Both the position numbers and the translations under genes were made by a program. DNA of 64,000 nt from Alkalimarinus alittae. GTDB lineage: Bacteria; Pseudomonadota; Gammaproteobacteria; Pseudomonadales; Oleiphilaceae. A model generated the notes under the pieces. The model was not told the origin of the DNA. It worked only from the letters and a program-made list of their open reading frames with translations, and searched no databases. Positions 1 to 8,738 of this stretch are shown here, piece by piece. Numbering within the stretch: position 1 is the first letter of the stretch; every line of letters starts with the position of its first letter. The stretch spans positions 372,001-436,000 of the forward strand of contig NZ_CP100390.1 in NCBI RefSeq assembly GCF_026016465.1, in the 5' to 3' direction.

Positions 1-2
1 AA

Positions 3-71
3 AAAGATGAAAAAATAGAGATCCCGGACCTCTCACACCTTAAGCTGGACGACCTGCCTGATAATCAATAA
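3..71 (+). CDS. C-terminal tail of an upstream gene (partial)
   Basis: The frame opening at base 3 is free of stops up to a TAA at 69-71 and encodes 22 residues ending in DDLPDNQ. The acidic tail and its position 64 bases before the next start fit the 3' end of a gene that begins outside the window. The fragment is too short to name, and it could be a chance open frame. Confidence 0.45.
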   Translation, partial: KDEKIEIPDLSHLKLDDLPDNQ

Positions 72-135
72 GATAGCCTCTTTTTAAGATATTAAGCGTT
101 ATATCGCTTATGTTTAGGGGTAGGGGATATACGCC

Positions 136-2388
136 ATGGTTGGTCTTTTTTATAGCGCCGTTGTATTTGCAGCGGCTCTTTTCTCATTTAATGCATTCGC
201 TGAACCATCCCCCGAGGATGAGCACTTTCCCCGCCACAATACCTTATTTGAGTTATCTAAAGAACCCCGACCGGTGATTGGTTTGGTGCTGAGTGGTGGT
301 GGCGCCAAAGGTATTGCCCACGTGGGTGTTTTAAAAGTACTCGAAGAAATGAAAATACCCATTGATATCATTGTTGGCACCAGTGCGGGCGCATCGGTTG
401 CAGGGGTTTATGCGATGGGCATGCCGCTTGACGAAATCGAATATCGGTTCCATGTCATGGATTGGGATAAAGGGCTCAGAGATGAGCCACCACGAGATGA
501 AAAAGCGTTTAGACGTAAGCAAGACGACTATGACTTTGCGACCGATTTAACGCTAGGGTTAGGCGCGGACGGCATCAAATTTCGTAAAGGTCTAATTCAG
601 GGACAGCAGCTACTGACCATTTTAAGTGACCTTACTCTAAAATCAGCCCACGTTGAAGATTATGATCAGTTTCCTATTCGATATCGAGCAGTCGCTTCGG
701 ATATAACAACCGGTGAGGCGGTGGCAATAGATAAAGGAAACCTTGCGTTAGCGATGCGCGCCAGTATGTCTATTCCGGGAGCATTTCCTCCCGTTGAATA
801 TGAAGGCCACTTACTGGTCGATGGCGGTATTTCAAATAACTTGCCAGTAGATGTTGCTAGGGAGTTAGGTGCTGAGGTTATTATCGCAGTAGATATTAGT
901 TCTCCGCTACTGGAAGAGGATGACGTTAATAGCTTGATTGGTGTCGTTGAGCAGCTAACAAACTTGTTAACCCGTAGAAATGTAGAGGCTCAAATCGCCT
1001 CGCTAACGCCCAAAGATATATTGATTACACCGAATTTGGAAGGGGTCGGTTCCGGCGATTTCGAACGCGGTGATGAATTAGTTGAGATGGGCGCTACTGC
1101 AGCAAGAAACCATGCTGTGCGACTTGATAGGCTAAGAGTAGATGATAAAACCTGGGTTGCGTATCAACAAAAGCGGGGTCGTAACATCAGGCTTACTCAG
1201 CCGGTAGACCGAATAGAAATTGCCAACACGTCAGCTGTTGCCGATAAGTTTATTTCTTCTCGGATTAAACAAAAGGTAGGTGAGGCGCTAAATGTTAAAG
1301 AGCTAGAGCGGGATCTAGATCAGATATATGGCTTGGGGTATTTTGAGCTCGTAACTTACGATATTGTTAGTAAGGGCGATCAAAACGTTCTTAAAATAAA
1401 TGCGGTAGAAAAATCATGGGGCCCAGATTATTTGCGCTTTGGTTTGCAGTTTGAAGACAACTTTCAAGACGATACTCGTTTTAGTCTGACCTTTCACTAT
1501 GATCAGACTGCCATTAATCACTTAGGTGCCGAGTGGCAGAGTTCAATGCGTATTGGTAGTGAGCCCTTTATACGTACTGAGTTTTTTCAACCATTGACGT
1601 ATGAGTCCACCTATTTTTTATCGTTAAAAGGCGAATTTAAAGAGCAAGATTTAAATATTTATGAAAACGGATACAAGCTGTCAGAGTGGAGTGTCAATAA
1701 TGCGCATGCGGATATTGGTCTCGGTAGAGAATTTGGTAATACTTCTGAACTTCGGTTTTCTTATCAAATAGGCAAAGTGGACGCTGAATTAGAAATTGGC
1801 AAAGAGCTGACAGATAAAATAGATGAAGACTTAGGGAGTTTTATCGCGAACTATACGTATGACACCTTAGATAATTTATTTCTTCCCCATGATGGAGTGA
1901 TTGCGCGAGCAGAGTGGAAAGCCTCTAGAAAAGACGTTGGAGCTAGCCGCGATTTTGATAGAGCTTCATTGCTTGTAGGTGGTGCCTATTCGATGAAACG
2001 CTATACTTTTACGGGGCGCGCCAGTGTTTCGTCGGTGACAAAAAACAGCGCAGGTATTAGTGATTTTGTCACCTTAGGCGGGTTATTTAACTTATCAGGG
2101 TATGGCCGCAACCAGTTTGCCGGGCCAGACTCTAGCTTTTTGAATGCAATGGTTTATCGTGAGTTCGGAGGCCCATTCATTCCTTACATGCTAGGTTTTT
2201 CGTATGAGGTTGGTAATGTCTGGGATAATATTGATGAAGCCTCTTGGGGTGGAATGCTAGACTCATATACCTTGTTCGCTGGGAGTGACACTCCGTTAGG
2301 TCCGGTTACGATTGCGGCTAGCTACGCGGATAGCGATAATCAAGCGATTTATATCACCATTGGGCAAGACTTATTTACGATGTTCTGA
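136..2388 (+). CDS. Patatin-like phospholipase with beta-barrel domain (PlpD/type Vd-like)
   Basis: Outer-membrane patatin protein of 750 aa. A signal peptide (about residues 1-22, cleavage after AFA) precedes a patatin domain with the oxyanion loop SGGGAKG (53-59), nucleophile motif GTSAG (Ser83) and DGG (Asp229), so the Ser-Asp dyad is intact. A POTRA-like segment (roughly 350-420) and a C-terminal surface-antigen/Omp85-type barrel ending in aromatic-rich strands follow. The length matches Pseudomonas PlpD, a lipase attached to its own 16-strand transporter (type Vd secretion). Whether the patatin domain is exposed outside or stays periplasmic cannot be told from sequence. The ATG has a G-rich upstream stretch (AGGGG). 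It converges on the next gene with only 5 bases between them. Confidence 0.88.
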   Translation: MVGLFYSAVVFAAALFSFNAFAEPSPEDEHFPRHNTLFELSKEPRPVIGLVLSGGGAKGIAHVGVLKVLEEMKIPIDIIVGTSAGASVAGVYAMGMPLDEIEYRFHVMDWDKGLRDEPPRDEKAFRRKQDDYDFATDLTLGLGADGIKFRKGLIQGQQLLTILSDLTLKSAHVEDYDQFPIRYRAVASDITTGEAVAIDKGNLALAMRASMSIPGAFPPVEYEGHLLVDGGISNNLPVDVARELGAEVIIAVDISSPLLEEDDVNSLIGVVEQLTNLLTRRNVEAQIASLTPKDILITPNLEGVGSGDFERGDELVEMGATAARNHAVRLDRLRVDDKTWVAYQQKRGRNIRLTQPVDRIEIANTSAVADKFISSRIKQKVGEALNVKELERDLDQIYGLGYFELVTYDIVSKGDQNVLKINAVEKSWGPDYLRFGLQFEDNFQDDTRFSLTFHYDQTAINHLGAEWQSSMRIGSEPFIRTEFFQPLTYESTYFLSLKGEFKEQDLNIYENGYKLSEWSVNNAHADIGLGREFGNTSELRFSYQIGKVDAELEIGKELTDKIDEDLGSFIANYTYDTLDNLFLPHDGVIARAEWKASRKDVGASRDFDRASLLVGGAYSMKRYTFTGRASVSSVTKNSAGISDFVTLGGLFNLSGYGRNQFAGPDSSFLNAMVYREFGGPFIPYMLGFSYEVGNVWDNIDEASWGGMLDSYTLFAGSDTPLGPVTIAASYADSDNQAIYITIGQDLFTMF

Positions 2389-2393
2389 TGGTA

Positions 2394-2825
2394 TTATTTA
2401 ACGGTAGTTAATAGCTCAAATTCATCGTCTAAGCAGGGACCCGATATAGGTGTTCTTGCTATGGCTTTAAGTTCTTGTCCAGGTGTTATGTTTGTCCACG
2501 CAACTTCATTTATTGTGAGGTTAAAATGTTTATCACCCGGGTAAAACTTAAACGTGACGGTTTCTTCAGTGACTTGCGTCACTTCGGCAATGCCTTTGGT
2601 TGTTTCATATACGCATAAAGACTGAGGGCGCGAGTCGACAGGGTCTTGTTGATTGACCTCTTTAACCAACGGGCTGCTTGTTGTGGCCGTTTTTTCTTGG
2701 GGGGCGGGCTCTTCTTGCATTGAATGGGTGCTGCAACCACCGAGCAATGCTAGAAAGAGTATTAGCAGTGTTGAGCGAAGCAGTCGTGCCGAAAGGAAAT
2801 GTTTAAGTGTATTTGCTATCAACAT
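2394..2825 (-). CDS. Small lipoprotein of unknown function
   Basis: 143 aa. The N-terminus has a basic/hydrophobic signal and a lipobox LLGGC (Cys about 31), predicting a lipidated protein, followed by a Pro/Glu/Thr-rich linker and a compact domain of about 80 residues with two cysteines (SLCVYE and GPCLDDE) that could form a disulfide. I do not recognise the domain. It sits tail-to-tail with the patatin gene and 38 bases downstream of the GntR regulator, in the same orientation, so co-transcription with the regulator is possible. Confidence 0.72.
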   Translation of the reverse strand: MLIANTLKHFLSARLLRSTLLILFLALLGGCSTHSMQEEPAPQEKTATTSSPLVKEVNQQDPVDSRPQSLCVYETTKGIAEVTQVTEETVTFKFYPGDKHFNLTINEVAWTNITPGQELKAIARTPISGPCLDDEFELLTTVK

Positions 2826-2863
2826 AGCCAGAGGTAGGTCCTATCTTTATGTGCGGAGTAAGC

Positions 2864-3514
2864 TTAAGTAATGCATTGTAATACCTGCCTGCATTGTTGG
2901 TCTGCATAATCTTTTAGAATTTTTACCAGTTCGTTTTCATCTCGTTCTTTAATCGTATCAAGAGAATGGCGCATGTGCTCTAGGTTTTCTTTTAACACTG
3001 GCGTTCCTTGTTGCAGCGCAACAAAGGCGCACCGCTTAGCCGAAGGCCATAGGTCTTGAATTGCACTGACAATGAAGTAGTTATCAGCATAAGCCAATGA
3101 GGCCTGTGTGTACTCTATGCCTAAATCAAGAAACGCTATTAATTGACCTTTTTGAAAGCACTCACTCATTTGAGTGTAGAGGCTTTCCATTTGGTCGATA
3201 TCCTCTTGTTTCCATTGCCTGACCAGTTTGAGGCTTGTGTTGGTTAGGTACATTAAAATGGCTTCATACAGGCTTTTTACAAAGTGCTCATCGAGCTCTG
3301 TGACAAAGGTCCCTTTGCGAGGGATGCTTCTGACTAAGTGTTTCTTTTCAAGTAATAGTAGAGCCTCTCTTACAGAACCGTGGCTAACCGAGAGTTCCTT
3401 TGCCATTGGCCCTTCATAAATGCGCTGCCCACCCTTTAACTGATTAAATGCAATCAGGTTTTCTATATGTGTGGCTACCTGCTCAGTGAGGGTTTCTTTG
3501 GGCTTAAACTGCAT
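2864..3514 (-). CDS. GntR-family transcriptional regulator (FadR/FCD type)
   Basis: 216 aa. The N-terminal winged helix-turn-helix (about residues 8-72) shows the GntR pattern, with the recognition-helix segment VSHGSVREALLLLEKK followed by the wing IPRKGTFV. The C-terminal 140 residues are all-helical, as in FCD effector domains, but the metal-binding histidines usual in FCD are not obvious. The target is unknown. Its own gene, the downstream lipoprotein, or the divergent region could be regulated. Confidence 0.85.
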   Translation of the reverse strand: MQFKPKETLTEQVATHIENLIAFNQLKGGQRIYEGPMAKELSVSHGSVREALLLLEKKHLVRSIPRKGTFVTELDEHFVKSLYEAILMYLTNTSLKLVRQWKQEDIDQMESLYTQMSECFQKGQLIAFLDLGIEYTQASLAYADNYFIVSAIQDLWPSAKRCAFVALQQGTPVLKENLEHMRHSLDTIKERDENELVKILKDYADQQCRQVLQCIT

Positions 3515-3607
3515 CTTTCATCCGCTTGTTATTGGTTTTAATGAATATGAATACGTGAGCATATTATCTGCCTTGAGTGCTCAAGGCAATTTCTCTCGCG
3601 ACTTCTG

Positions 3608-5047
3608 TTAAAGTATTGGCGCAAATAACCGAGCGCCTCTACAGAGGACTCTAAATGCCCATGACCGTTGGCGGTAGTCTTGTGCGACTGATTGGATGCA
3701 ATGACCAAAGTCTTTGGCGAGCATTGCATCAACGTCACCCACGAATGTTGGATTACAAACCAGTGCCGTGACTTCAAAATTGAGACGCATCGAGCGGTTA
3801 TCAAGGTTTGCGGTTCCTACGCAGGCATATCGATCATCTACCAACATCACTTTTTGGTGCATAAACCCGGTTTTATAACGGAAAATTTTAATGCCGCTGA
3901 GGTCTGCCGTTTCGAGATAAGAGAATGCTGCATAATAGACCAGTATCTGGTCTGGGTTATCAGGGATCATGATCCGCACATCAACGCCCCTGAGTGCCGC
4001 GAGTTGCAAGGCGCTCATGATTTGCATGCTGGGTACAAAGTAAGGGCTGGCTATCCAAAGTTTATCGGTTGCATGGTTTATACAGTTAAGGAAAAAAAGC
4101 TCACAGGTGTCGAACTCGTCAGCGGCACTGGTGGGGATGATCAGTACGGAAGAGTCTTCTAATTTAGATTGCACAGGGCGGCCAGTTGTCGGTACCCAGT
4201 TGAGTTCTGGCACGGTGTTGGCAGACCAATACCAGTCTTCAACAAATGTGATTTGAAGTGCCAGAACAGATGGCCCAGTCAGTTTTAAATGAGTGTCTCG
4301 CCAAGGTGAGAGTTTTGGATGAAGGCCAAGATATTCATCCCCTATATTCAACCCGCCAACAAAGCCCGTATGGCCGTCAATAACGACTATTTTTCGATGA
4401 TTTCTGAAGTTTATCTGAAATCGCTTTCGGCGCTTACTGGTCGTATTAAAAGAGCGAATATGAGCGCCAGCGGCGATGAGTGTCTCAATATAACGATTTG
4501 ATAGGTTAGCGCTGCCTATGTCGTCATATAAAAAATAGACACGTACATTTTGTGAAATTTTTTCTAGTAATAGAGAGCTTAATTTAGCGCCAGTGCTGTC
4601 ATTTCTGACAATGTAAAACTCAATGAGGATATATTCTTTTGCCTCTTTAATAGCGTTAAACATACTGGTGTATGTTTCTAAACCGTCTATTAATAGTTGG
4701 GCGTGATTATTTTGAGTAAAAGGCATGGTGATTAGCTTGGTAATGACATCATGCTCCCGGCTTTGGGTGGGCGGAGGACAGGTACATGACTTTGAATATG
4801 ACGATAATGATTCGGGAATATGAGACAGGGCTTTATCGCCTATTCGCCGAGCCTCAACATAGCCTTCAAATCGACTTCTGCCAAAGAAAAAATAGAGTAA
4901 AACAGTAATGTAGGGGAACGATATTAAGCCGATAATCCAAGCAATGGCCGCTTGCGCAGTACGAAAGTTTTTCAACACATGATAGATGCACAGCAAGGCC
5001 AAAAAATAGACAAATGATAACAGGCTGGCAATTAAGCTAAAATCCAT
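3608..5047 (-). CDS. cls: Cardiolipin synthase (phospholipase D family)
   Basis: 479 aa, the normal ClsA length. Two N-terminal membrane helices (about 5-25 and 33-55) are followed by two PLD domains, each with an HKD motif: HRKIVVID (about residue 218) and HQKVMLVDD (about 400). ClsA condenses two phosphatidylglycerol molecules into cardiolipin and glycerol at the inner membrane. All catalytic H, K and D residues are present. It is a single gene with about 180 bases upstream before the next gene on the same strand. A ClsB/ClsC-type enzyme is less likely because of the N-terminal helices and the length. Confidence 0.93.
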   Translation of the reverse strand: MDFSLIASLLSFVYFLALLCIYHVLKNFRTAQAAIAWIIGLISFPYITVLLYFFFGRSRFEGYVEARRIGDKALSHIPESLSSYSKSCTCPPPTQSREHDVITKLITMPFTQNNHAQLLIDGLETYTSMFNAIKEAKEYILIEFYIVRNDSTGAKLSSLLLEKISQNVRVYFLYDDIGSANLSNRYIETLIAAGAHIRSFNTTSKRRKRFQINFRNHRKIVVIDGHTGFVGGLNIGDEYLGLHPKLSPWRDTHLKLTGPSVLALQITFVEDWYWSANTVPELNWVPTTGRPVQSKLEDSSVLIIPTSAADEFDTCELFFLNCINHATDKLWIASPYFVPSMQIMSALQLAALRGVDVRIMIPDNPDQILVYYAAFSYLETADLSGIKIFRYKTGFMHQKVMLVDDRYACVGTANLDNRSMRLNFEVTALVCNPTFVGDVDAMLAKDFGHCIQSVAQDYRQRSWAFRVLCRGARLFAPIL

Positions 5048-5227
5048 TCTTTATCCCGGTTCAATACTCAGGTGGTGTTGGACAGTAACAGATATTAAAG
5101 GGTTGATGTTTAATAACGACTGTATCGATTATTGATTGCTGTTAAGTCTATGCTAAAAAGAGGCGCTTTGCCTGTTATCAAGCAGACTCTAGATCATGTT
5201 CGTTGGTTGAACTCTCGATTCAGTTGG

Positions 5228-5656
5228 TTAGTCGGCGGGTTGGGTGGGTTGATAAGTAAATCTATAAAGTGACCAGATAGTCTGATTTGAATAGGGCGGT
5301 TTAAATCGCTCGTCAAGAATTTCACCTCGCTTGCCGCGTATTTCAATTTCTTTAGAGTGAAATACTTGTTCACCTGAGGATAAAAAACCTGAAAACAAAA
5401 AGATAAGTTTTCCTGGTTCAATAGCTCTCTTGAGCCGGCCCTCAATCGTAATCATTTTTCTATTTTTTAGCCAAGTAATCGAGCCGTCAATACATGCGGT
5501 TTCGGTTTGATCGCAAATAGAACGACCGCTGACAATATCTCTTGAGATTGCATGGGTGACGTTGGCGACAGATAACAGTAATAGTAGTAATATCAGATAT
5601 GCAGGGATTGAATGAATATAGGCTGATGAATGACGATGATTACGTGATCCTGGCAT
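5228..5656 (-). CDS. Secreted or membrane-anchored protein of unknown function (DUF2914-like tail)
   Basis: About 142 aa from the ATG at 5656, chosen because a GAGAG stretch lies upstream. An in-frame ATG at 5710 would add 18 residues but has no Shine-Dalgarno sequence. A hydrophobic run with seven leucines ends in VTHA, a likely signal peptide. The mature part resembles a small beta domain with the end pattern SLYRFTY seen in DUF2914-type proteins, which is a weak resemblance only. Two cysteines (SICDQTETAC) are close enough for a disulfide. Confidence 0.6.
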   Translation of the reverse strand: MPGSRNHRHSSAYIHSIPAYLILLLLLLSVANVTHAISRDIVSGRSICDQTETACIDGSITWLKNRKMITIEGRLKRAIEPGKLIFLFSGFLSSGEQVFHSKEIEIRGKRGEILDERFKPPYSNQTIWSLYRFTYQPTQPAD

Positions 5657-5760
5657 AGTTAGTTGCTCTCTACTGTATGACTCACCTAATGCTGCCACAT
5701 CAACTTTCATTATGCTACTGTCGTTAGTGAATGTTTAAACTACTTTACAGGTGATACTTC

Positions 5761-6519
5761 ATGAGTGTTTTCTTAAGTGTTCTTGTCCTTGTTGTTTTGT
5801 CCCCTTTCTCTTTGGCTAGCGACGTTTCTGGCAGTGATAGCGATATCATCGTTGAAATCAATCATGATGATGGTGGCAAAATCAGTAAGAGGCATGGCCA
5901 AAAACTACTTGATGCGTTAGCGCGTGAAGGCTGTGATGCACTTTCGTACCCAGGGTCAGAAGAACAGACGCCTCTGCTTATCTTTGACTCCGCTCCGGTA
6001 TCTACCGTGGCAGTGCAGCGGCCTGGTTATCGTTTGATTGCAAGAGCTAAAACGTTGGAAGGGGCATTGACGGTAAAAGGCGCGATTTTGGTGTATGCGG
6101 CGCGTGGTATTAGTGATTTAAAACACCTAAAAGGGGAGTGGATATCGTTTGTTGGGAAGGACTCATGGACAGGCTACCGCTTGCCGATAGCGTTATTAAA
6201 TAAAGCCGGGGTCGATGAAACCACTAATAATTTTTATTTTGTGGGCAATCATGTGGGCTCTGTTAGTGCGTTGTTGCACAAAGATGTTCTTGTCGCAGTT
6301 GTCGCAGAACCTCTTGCTCAGCGTTGGGCAGAACCAAACGAGCTGTCTATTGTTGCCGTCACGGATGAAGTTGAGACGGGCGGATGGTGGCTGCATGAAC
6401 GTGTGTCAATAGATCGTGCTCAGCGCTGTGCGCAGGCCTTAACTCGGGTTGAACGGTCAGAGCTTAAGTCTTTACCCGCTTGGATAGGCGGGTTTGTGGT
6501 GGCTGATGGGGTAGAATAA
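5761..6519 (+). CDS. Periplasmic solute-binding protein, PhnD/SsuA-like fold
   Basis: 252 aa with a signal peptide (cleavage near SLAS). The body follows the type-II periplasmic binding fold of PhnD-type proteins: a segment around LKHLKGEWISFVGKDSWTGY, the typical 'Asp-Leu-Lys-Gly-Lys...Ser-x-x-Gly' ligand-loop region, and later VGSVSALLHKDVLVAVV, where a gene product senses or delivers a small ligand. No ABC permease or ATPase gene is adjacent, so it is an orphan binding protein. It may feed a sensor or a transporter elsewhere. The ligand is unknown. Confidence 0.65.
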   Translation: MSVFLSVLVLVVLSPFSLASDVSGSDSDIIVEINHDDGGKISKRHGQKLLDALAREGCDALSYPGSEEQTPLLIFDSAPVSTVAVQRPGYRLIARAKTLEGALTVKGAILVYAARGISDLKHLKGEWISFVGKDSWTGYRLPIALLNKAGVDETTNNFYFVGNHVGSVSALLHKDVLVAVVAEPLAQRWAEPNELSIVAVTDEVETGGWWLHERVSIDRAQRCAQALTRVERSELKSLPAWIGGFVVADGVE

Positions 6520-6545
6520 ACCACTATTTGATATGACATTAACCG

Positions 6546-7667
6546 CTAAGCGCGTTGCAAATCGTCGATCAATGCGGCCATAAACCGAGCCGCCTCACCT
6601 CCTGTTGCCGCGCGGTGGTCGAAGGTTATGGATAACGGTAGTATCTTTCGAATCACCATTTTACCTGCGCGTGCGACGACTTCATCCCGTGCTACCCCAC
6701 AGCCGATTATCGCAACTTGAGGCGGCACTACTACAGGGTTGGCATAACGCCCAGCAATCGTACCAAAGTTAGTTAACGTGATGGTGGCACCCTGCATTTG
6801 GGCTGCAGGAATAGACCGCTTTTTAATGTCTGCGCGCATTTGATCAAGCCCCTTTCGTAGGTCTTTGAGAGGGCGTGAGGCGACATTGTTAAGCACCGGT
6901 ACAAAGAGGCCCTCAGCAGAATCAACGGCAATGCCTATATTAATGTCGTTTAGTCGTCTTAGGCTTAAGCTATTGCCGTCAAACCATGCGTTTATATTGG
7001 GGGACTTTTGACAAGCTTGTGTGATGGCTTGAACAAGCCTCATGGTCAGGTCTGTGTCTTTTTTCCAGCCATTAATGTCGGCGTCATCCATCAGTGTAAC
7101 CGGTACCACTTGGGCGTGCGATAGCGCCATGGTTTTAGCCATCGTGCGCCTTACACCTCTTAATTTCTGTGCTTCTCCGTGGGTTTGTTGTAATTCTGCG
7201 GCTTTTTCTACATCGGTGGCACTAATGACCTGTTTTCCGGGCGCCGGAGTGAGTTGCTCAAGGTCGACATGTAAGTGTTTTGCTAACGCACGAACGGCTG
7301 GGGTTGTTTTTGTGTGATGGGCTTGCTGGCTTGAGGGCGCCGCGCCAATGATAAAGTGGTCAGCGGTTGCATCTTCGGACTGTGTTTCAGCCGTTTCTAA
7401 CTTGCCGACTACCGTACCGCCATCATCTGCTTGGTCGCTCTGGAACTCAACTAAGGGTTCGCCGGTGTGAATGATATCGCCGTCTTCGCCAAAGAGCGCC
7501 ATAATGGTGCCATCTTGAGGGCAAGGGATCTCTACGATGGCTTTGGCTGTCTCGACTTCTACCATCAGTTGGTCGGTCTTAACGGTATCGCCCACTTTAA
7601 TATGCCAACGGACTATTTCTGCTTCTGGTAAGCCTTCCCCAAGATCAGGGAGTTTGAAGTATTTCAT
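6546..7667 (-). CDS. bkdB: 2-oxoacid dehydrogenase E2 (dihydrolipoamide acyltransferase)
   Basis: 373 aa. It contains one lipoyl domain (1-80, lipoyl Lys in VETAKAIVEIP), a short peripheral-subunit binding domain (about 125-160, TPAVRALAKHLHVDL) that would hold E3, and a catalytic acyltransferase domain ending with the active-site motif DHRAATGG (His about 350). It takes the acyl group from E1 onto lipoamide and passes it to CoA. It is the last gene of a three-gene operon, 9 bases after E1 beta. Branched-chain oxoacid specificity is the best guess from the two-subunit E1, but pyruvate or acetoin complexes share this architecture. No E3 gene is adjacent. Confidence 0.9.
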   Translation of the reverse strand: MKYFKLPDLGEGLPEAEIVRWHIKVGDTVKTDQLMVEVETAKAIVEIPCPQDGTIMALFGEDGDIIHTGEPLVEFQSDQADDGGTVVGKLETAETQSEDATADHFIIGAAPSSQQAHHTKTTPAVRALAKHLHVDLEQLTPAPGKQVISATDVEKAAELQQTHGEAQKLRGVRRTMAKTMALSHAQVVPVTLMDDADINGWKKDTDLTMRLVQAITQACQKSPNINAWFDGNSLSLRRLNDINIGIAVDSAEGLFVPVLNNVASRPLKDLRKGLDQMRADIKKRSIPAAQMQGATITLTNFGTIAGRYANPVVVPPQVAIIGCGVARDEVVARAGKMVIRKILPLSITFDHRAATGGEAARFMAALIDDLQRA

Positions 7668-7676
7668 AACGATTCC

Positions 7677-8714
7677 TCAAAAATCCATTACTTCATTAGC
7701 GGCATCAACAATCCGTTCGACACTCGGCAGATAGTACCCCTCGTTTCGTAGGTACGGCATGATAGTATCGAACCCTGTCACGCGTTTTATTGGCGCTTTC
7801 AAGTCGAGTAAACAGTGTTCTGCAAGGTGGGCTGCAATTTCAGCCCCGACACCTCCGCTATGAGCCGCTTCATGTATGATAATACAACGCCCTGTTTTGA
7901 CGGCAGAGCACTCAAGGGTATTCGTATCCAGAGGGCTAATTGATGCAACATCGATGACCTCGCAACTAACGCCTTTTTCACTTAATGTGTTGGCGGCTTG
8001 AAGGGTTTCTTGAATCATCGCCCCCCATGAAATAAGCGTTAGATCGCTACCTTCACGTAAGGTGAAACAGGTGTCGAGTGGAAGCGCTTTGCCGTCATCT
8101 AATACTGGCTGTGCAACAGCGCGGTAAATGCGTTTGGGTTCTAAAAATAGCACTGGGTCAGGGTCGCGGATGGCAGAAAGTAATAGGCCATAGGCACGTA
8201 ATGGCGAACTGGGTACTACCACCCTAATGCCGGGGATATGGGCAAATAATGCCTCGGTACTTTCTGAATGATGCTCGGGGGCATGAATGCCGCCTCCAAA
8301 CGGAGCCCTTATCACCATTGGGCAGCTAATACGGCCACGAGTGCGGTTGCGTAGTCTTGAGGCGTGGCTAACGATTTGCTCCATTGCCGCATAAATAAAC
8401 CCCATGAATTGAATTTCTGCGATAGGTTTAAGGCCCTGACTGGCCATGCCAATCGTGATTCCGCTGATCAGTGTTTCTGCGAGAGGAGTGTCCATGACTC
8501 GTTTAAGGCCAAACTCTTGTCTAAGGTCTACGGTGGCTCTGAAGACACCTCCGTTGGCGCCTACATCTTCCCCTAACATCACTACGTTTTCATCTTCTTC
8601 CATAGCGTGCGCTAGTGCCAAGTTAATGGCTTCCACCATGGTTTGATTCACGGGGGTAGGCGCTTCTTTAATATCTGCAGTATCTGCTTGGCGTATATTT
8701 ACCTTAGTATTCAT
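7677..8714 (-). CDS. bkdA2: 2-oxoacid dehydrogenase E1 beta subunit
   Basis: 345 aa, usual length for E1 beta. Transketolase pyrimidine-binding domain in the first half (GEDVGANGGVFRAT; then FMGFIYAAMEQIVSHASRLR, the E1 beta signature) and a transketolase C-terminal domain (IHEAAHSGGVGAEIAA). The beta subunit completes the thiamine-diphosphate site with E1 alpha and decarboxylates a 2-oxoacid, transferring the acyl group to lipoyl-E2. The N-terminal 20 residues are a short extension before the conserved start of the fold. It lies between the alpha and E2 genes with small gaps. Confidence 0.92.
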   Translation of the reverse strand: MNTKVNIRQADTADIKEAPTPVNQTMVEAINLALAHAMEEDENVVMLGEDVGANGGVFRATVDLRQEFGLKRVMDTPLAETLISGITIGMASQGLKPIAEIQFMGFIYAAMEQIVSHASRLRNRTRGRISCPMVIRAPFGGGIHAPEHHSESTEALFAHIPGIRVVVPSSPLRAYGLLLSAIRDPDPVLFLEPKRIYRAVAQPVLDDGKALPLDTCFTLREGSDLTLISWGAMIQETLQAANTLSEKGVSCEVIDVASISPLDTNTLECSAVKTGRCIIIHEAAHSGGVGAEIAAHLAEHCLLDLKAPIKRVTGFDTIMPYLRNEGYYLPSVERIVDAANEVMDF

Positions 8715-8738
8715 AACGATTACCTCAATAACAATCGC

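Noticed and set aside
3692-4162. 156-residue + frame opposite the cardiolipin synthase gene
   Set aside because: It is antisense to a well-conserved PLD gene and has no family features.
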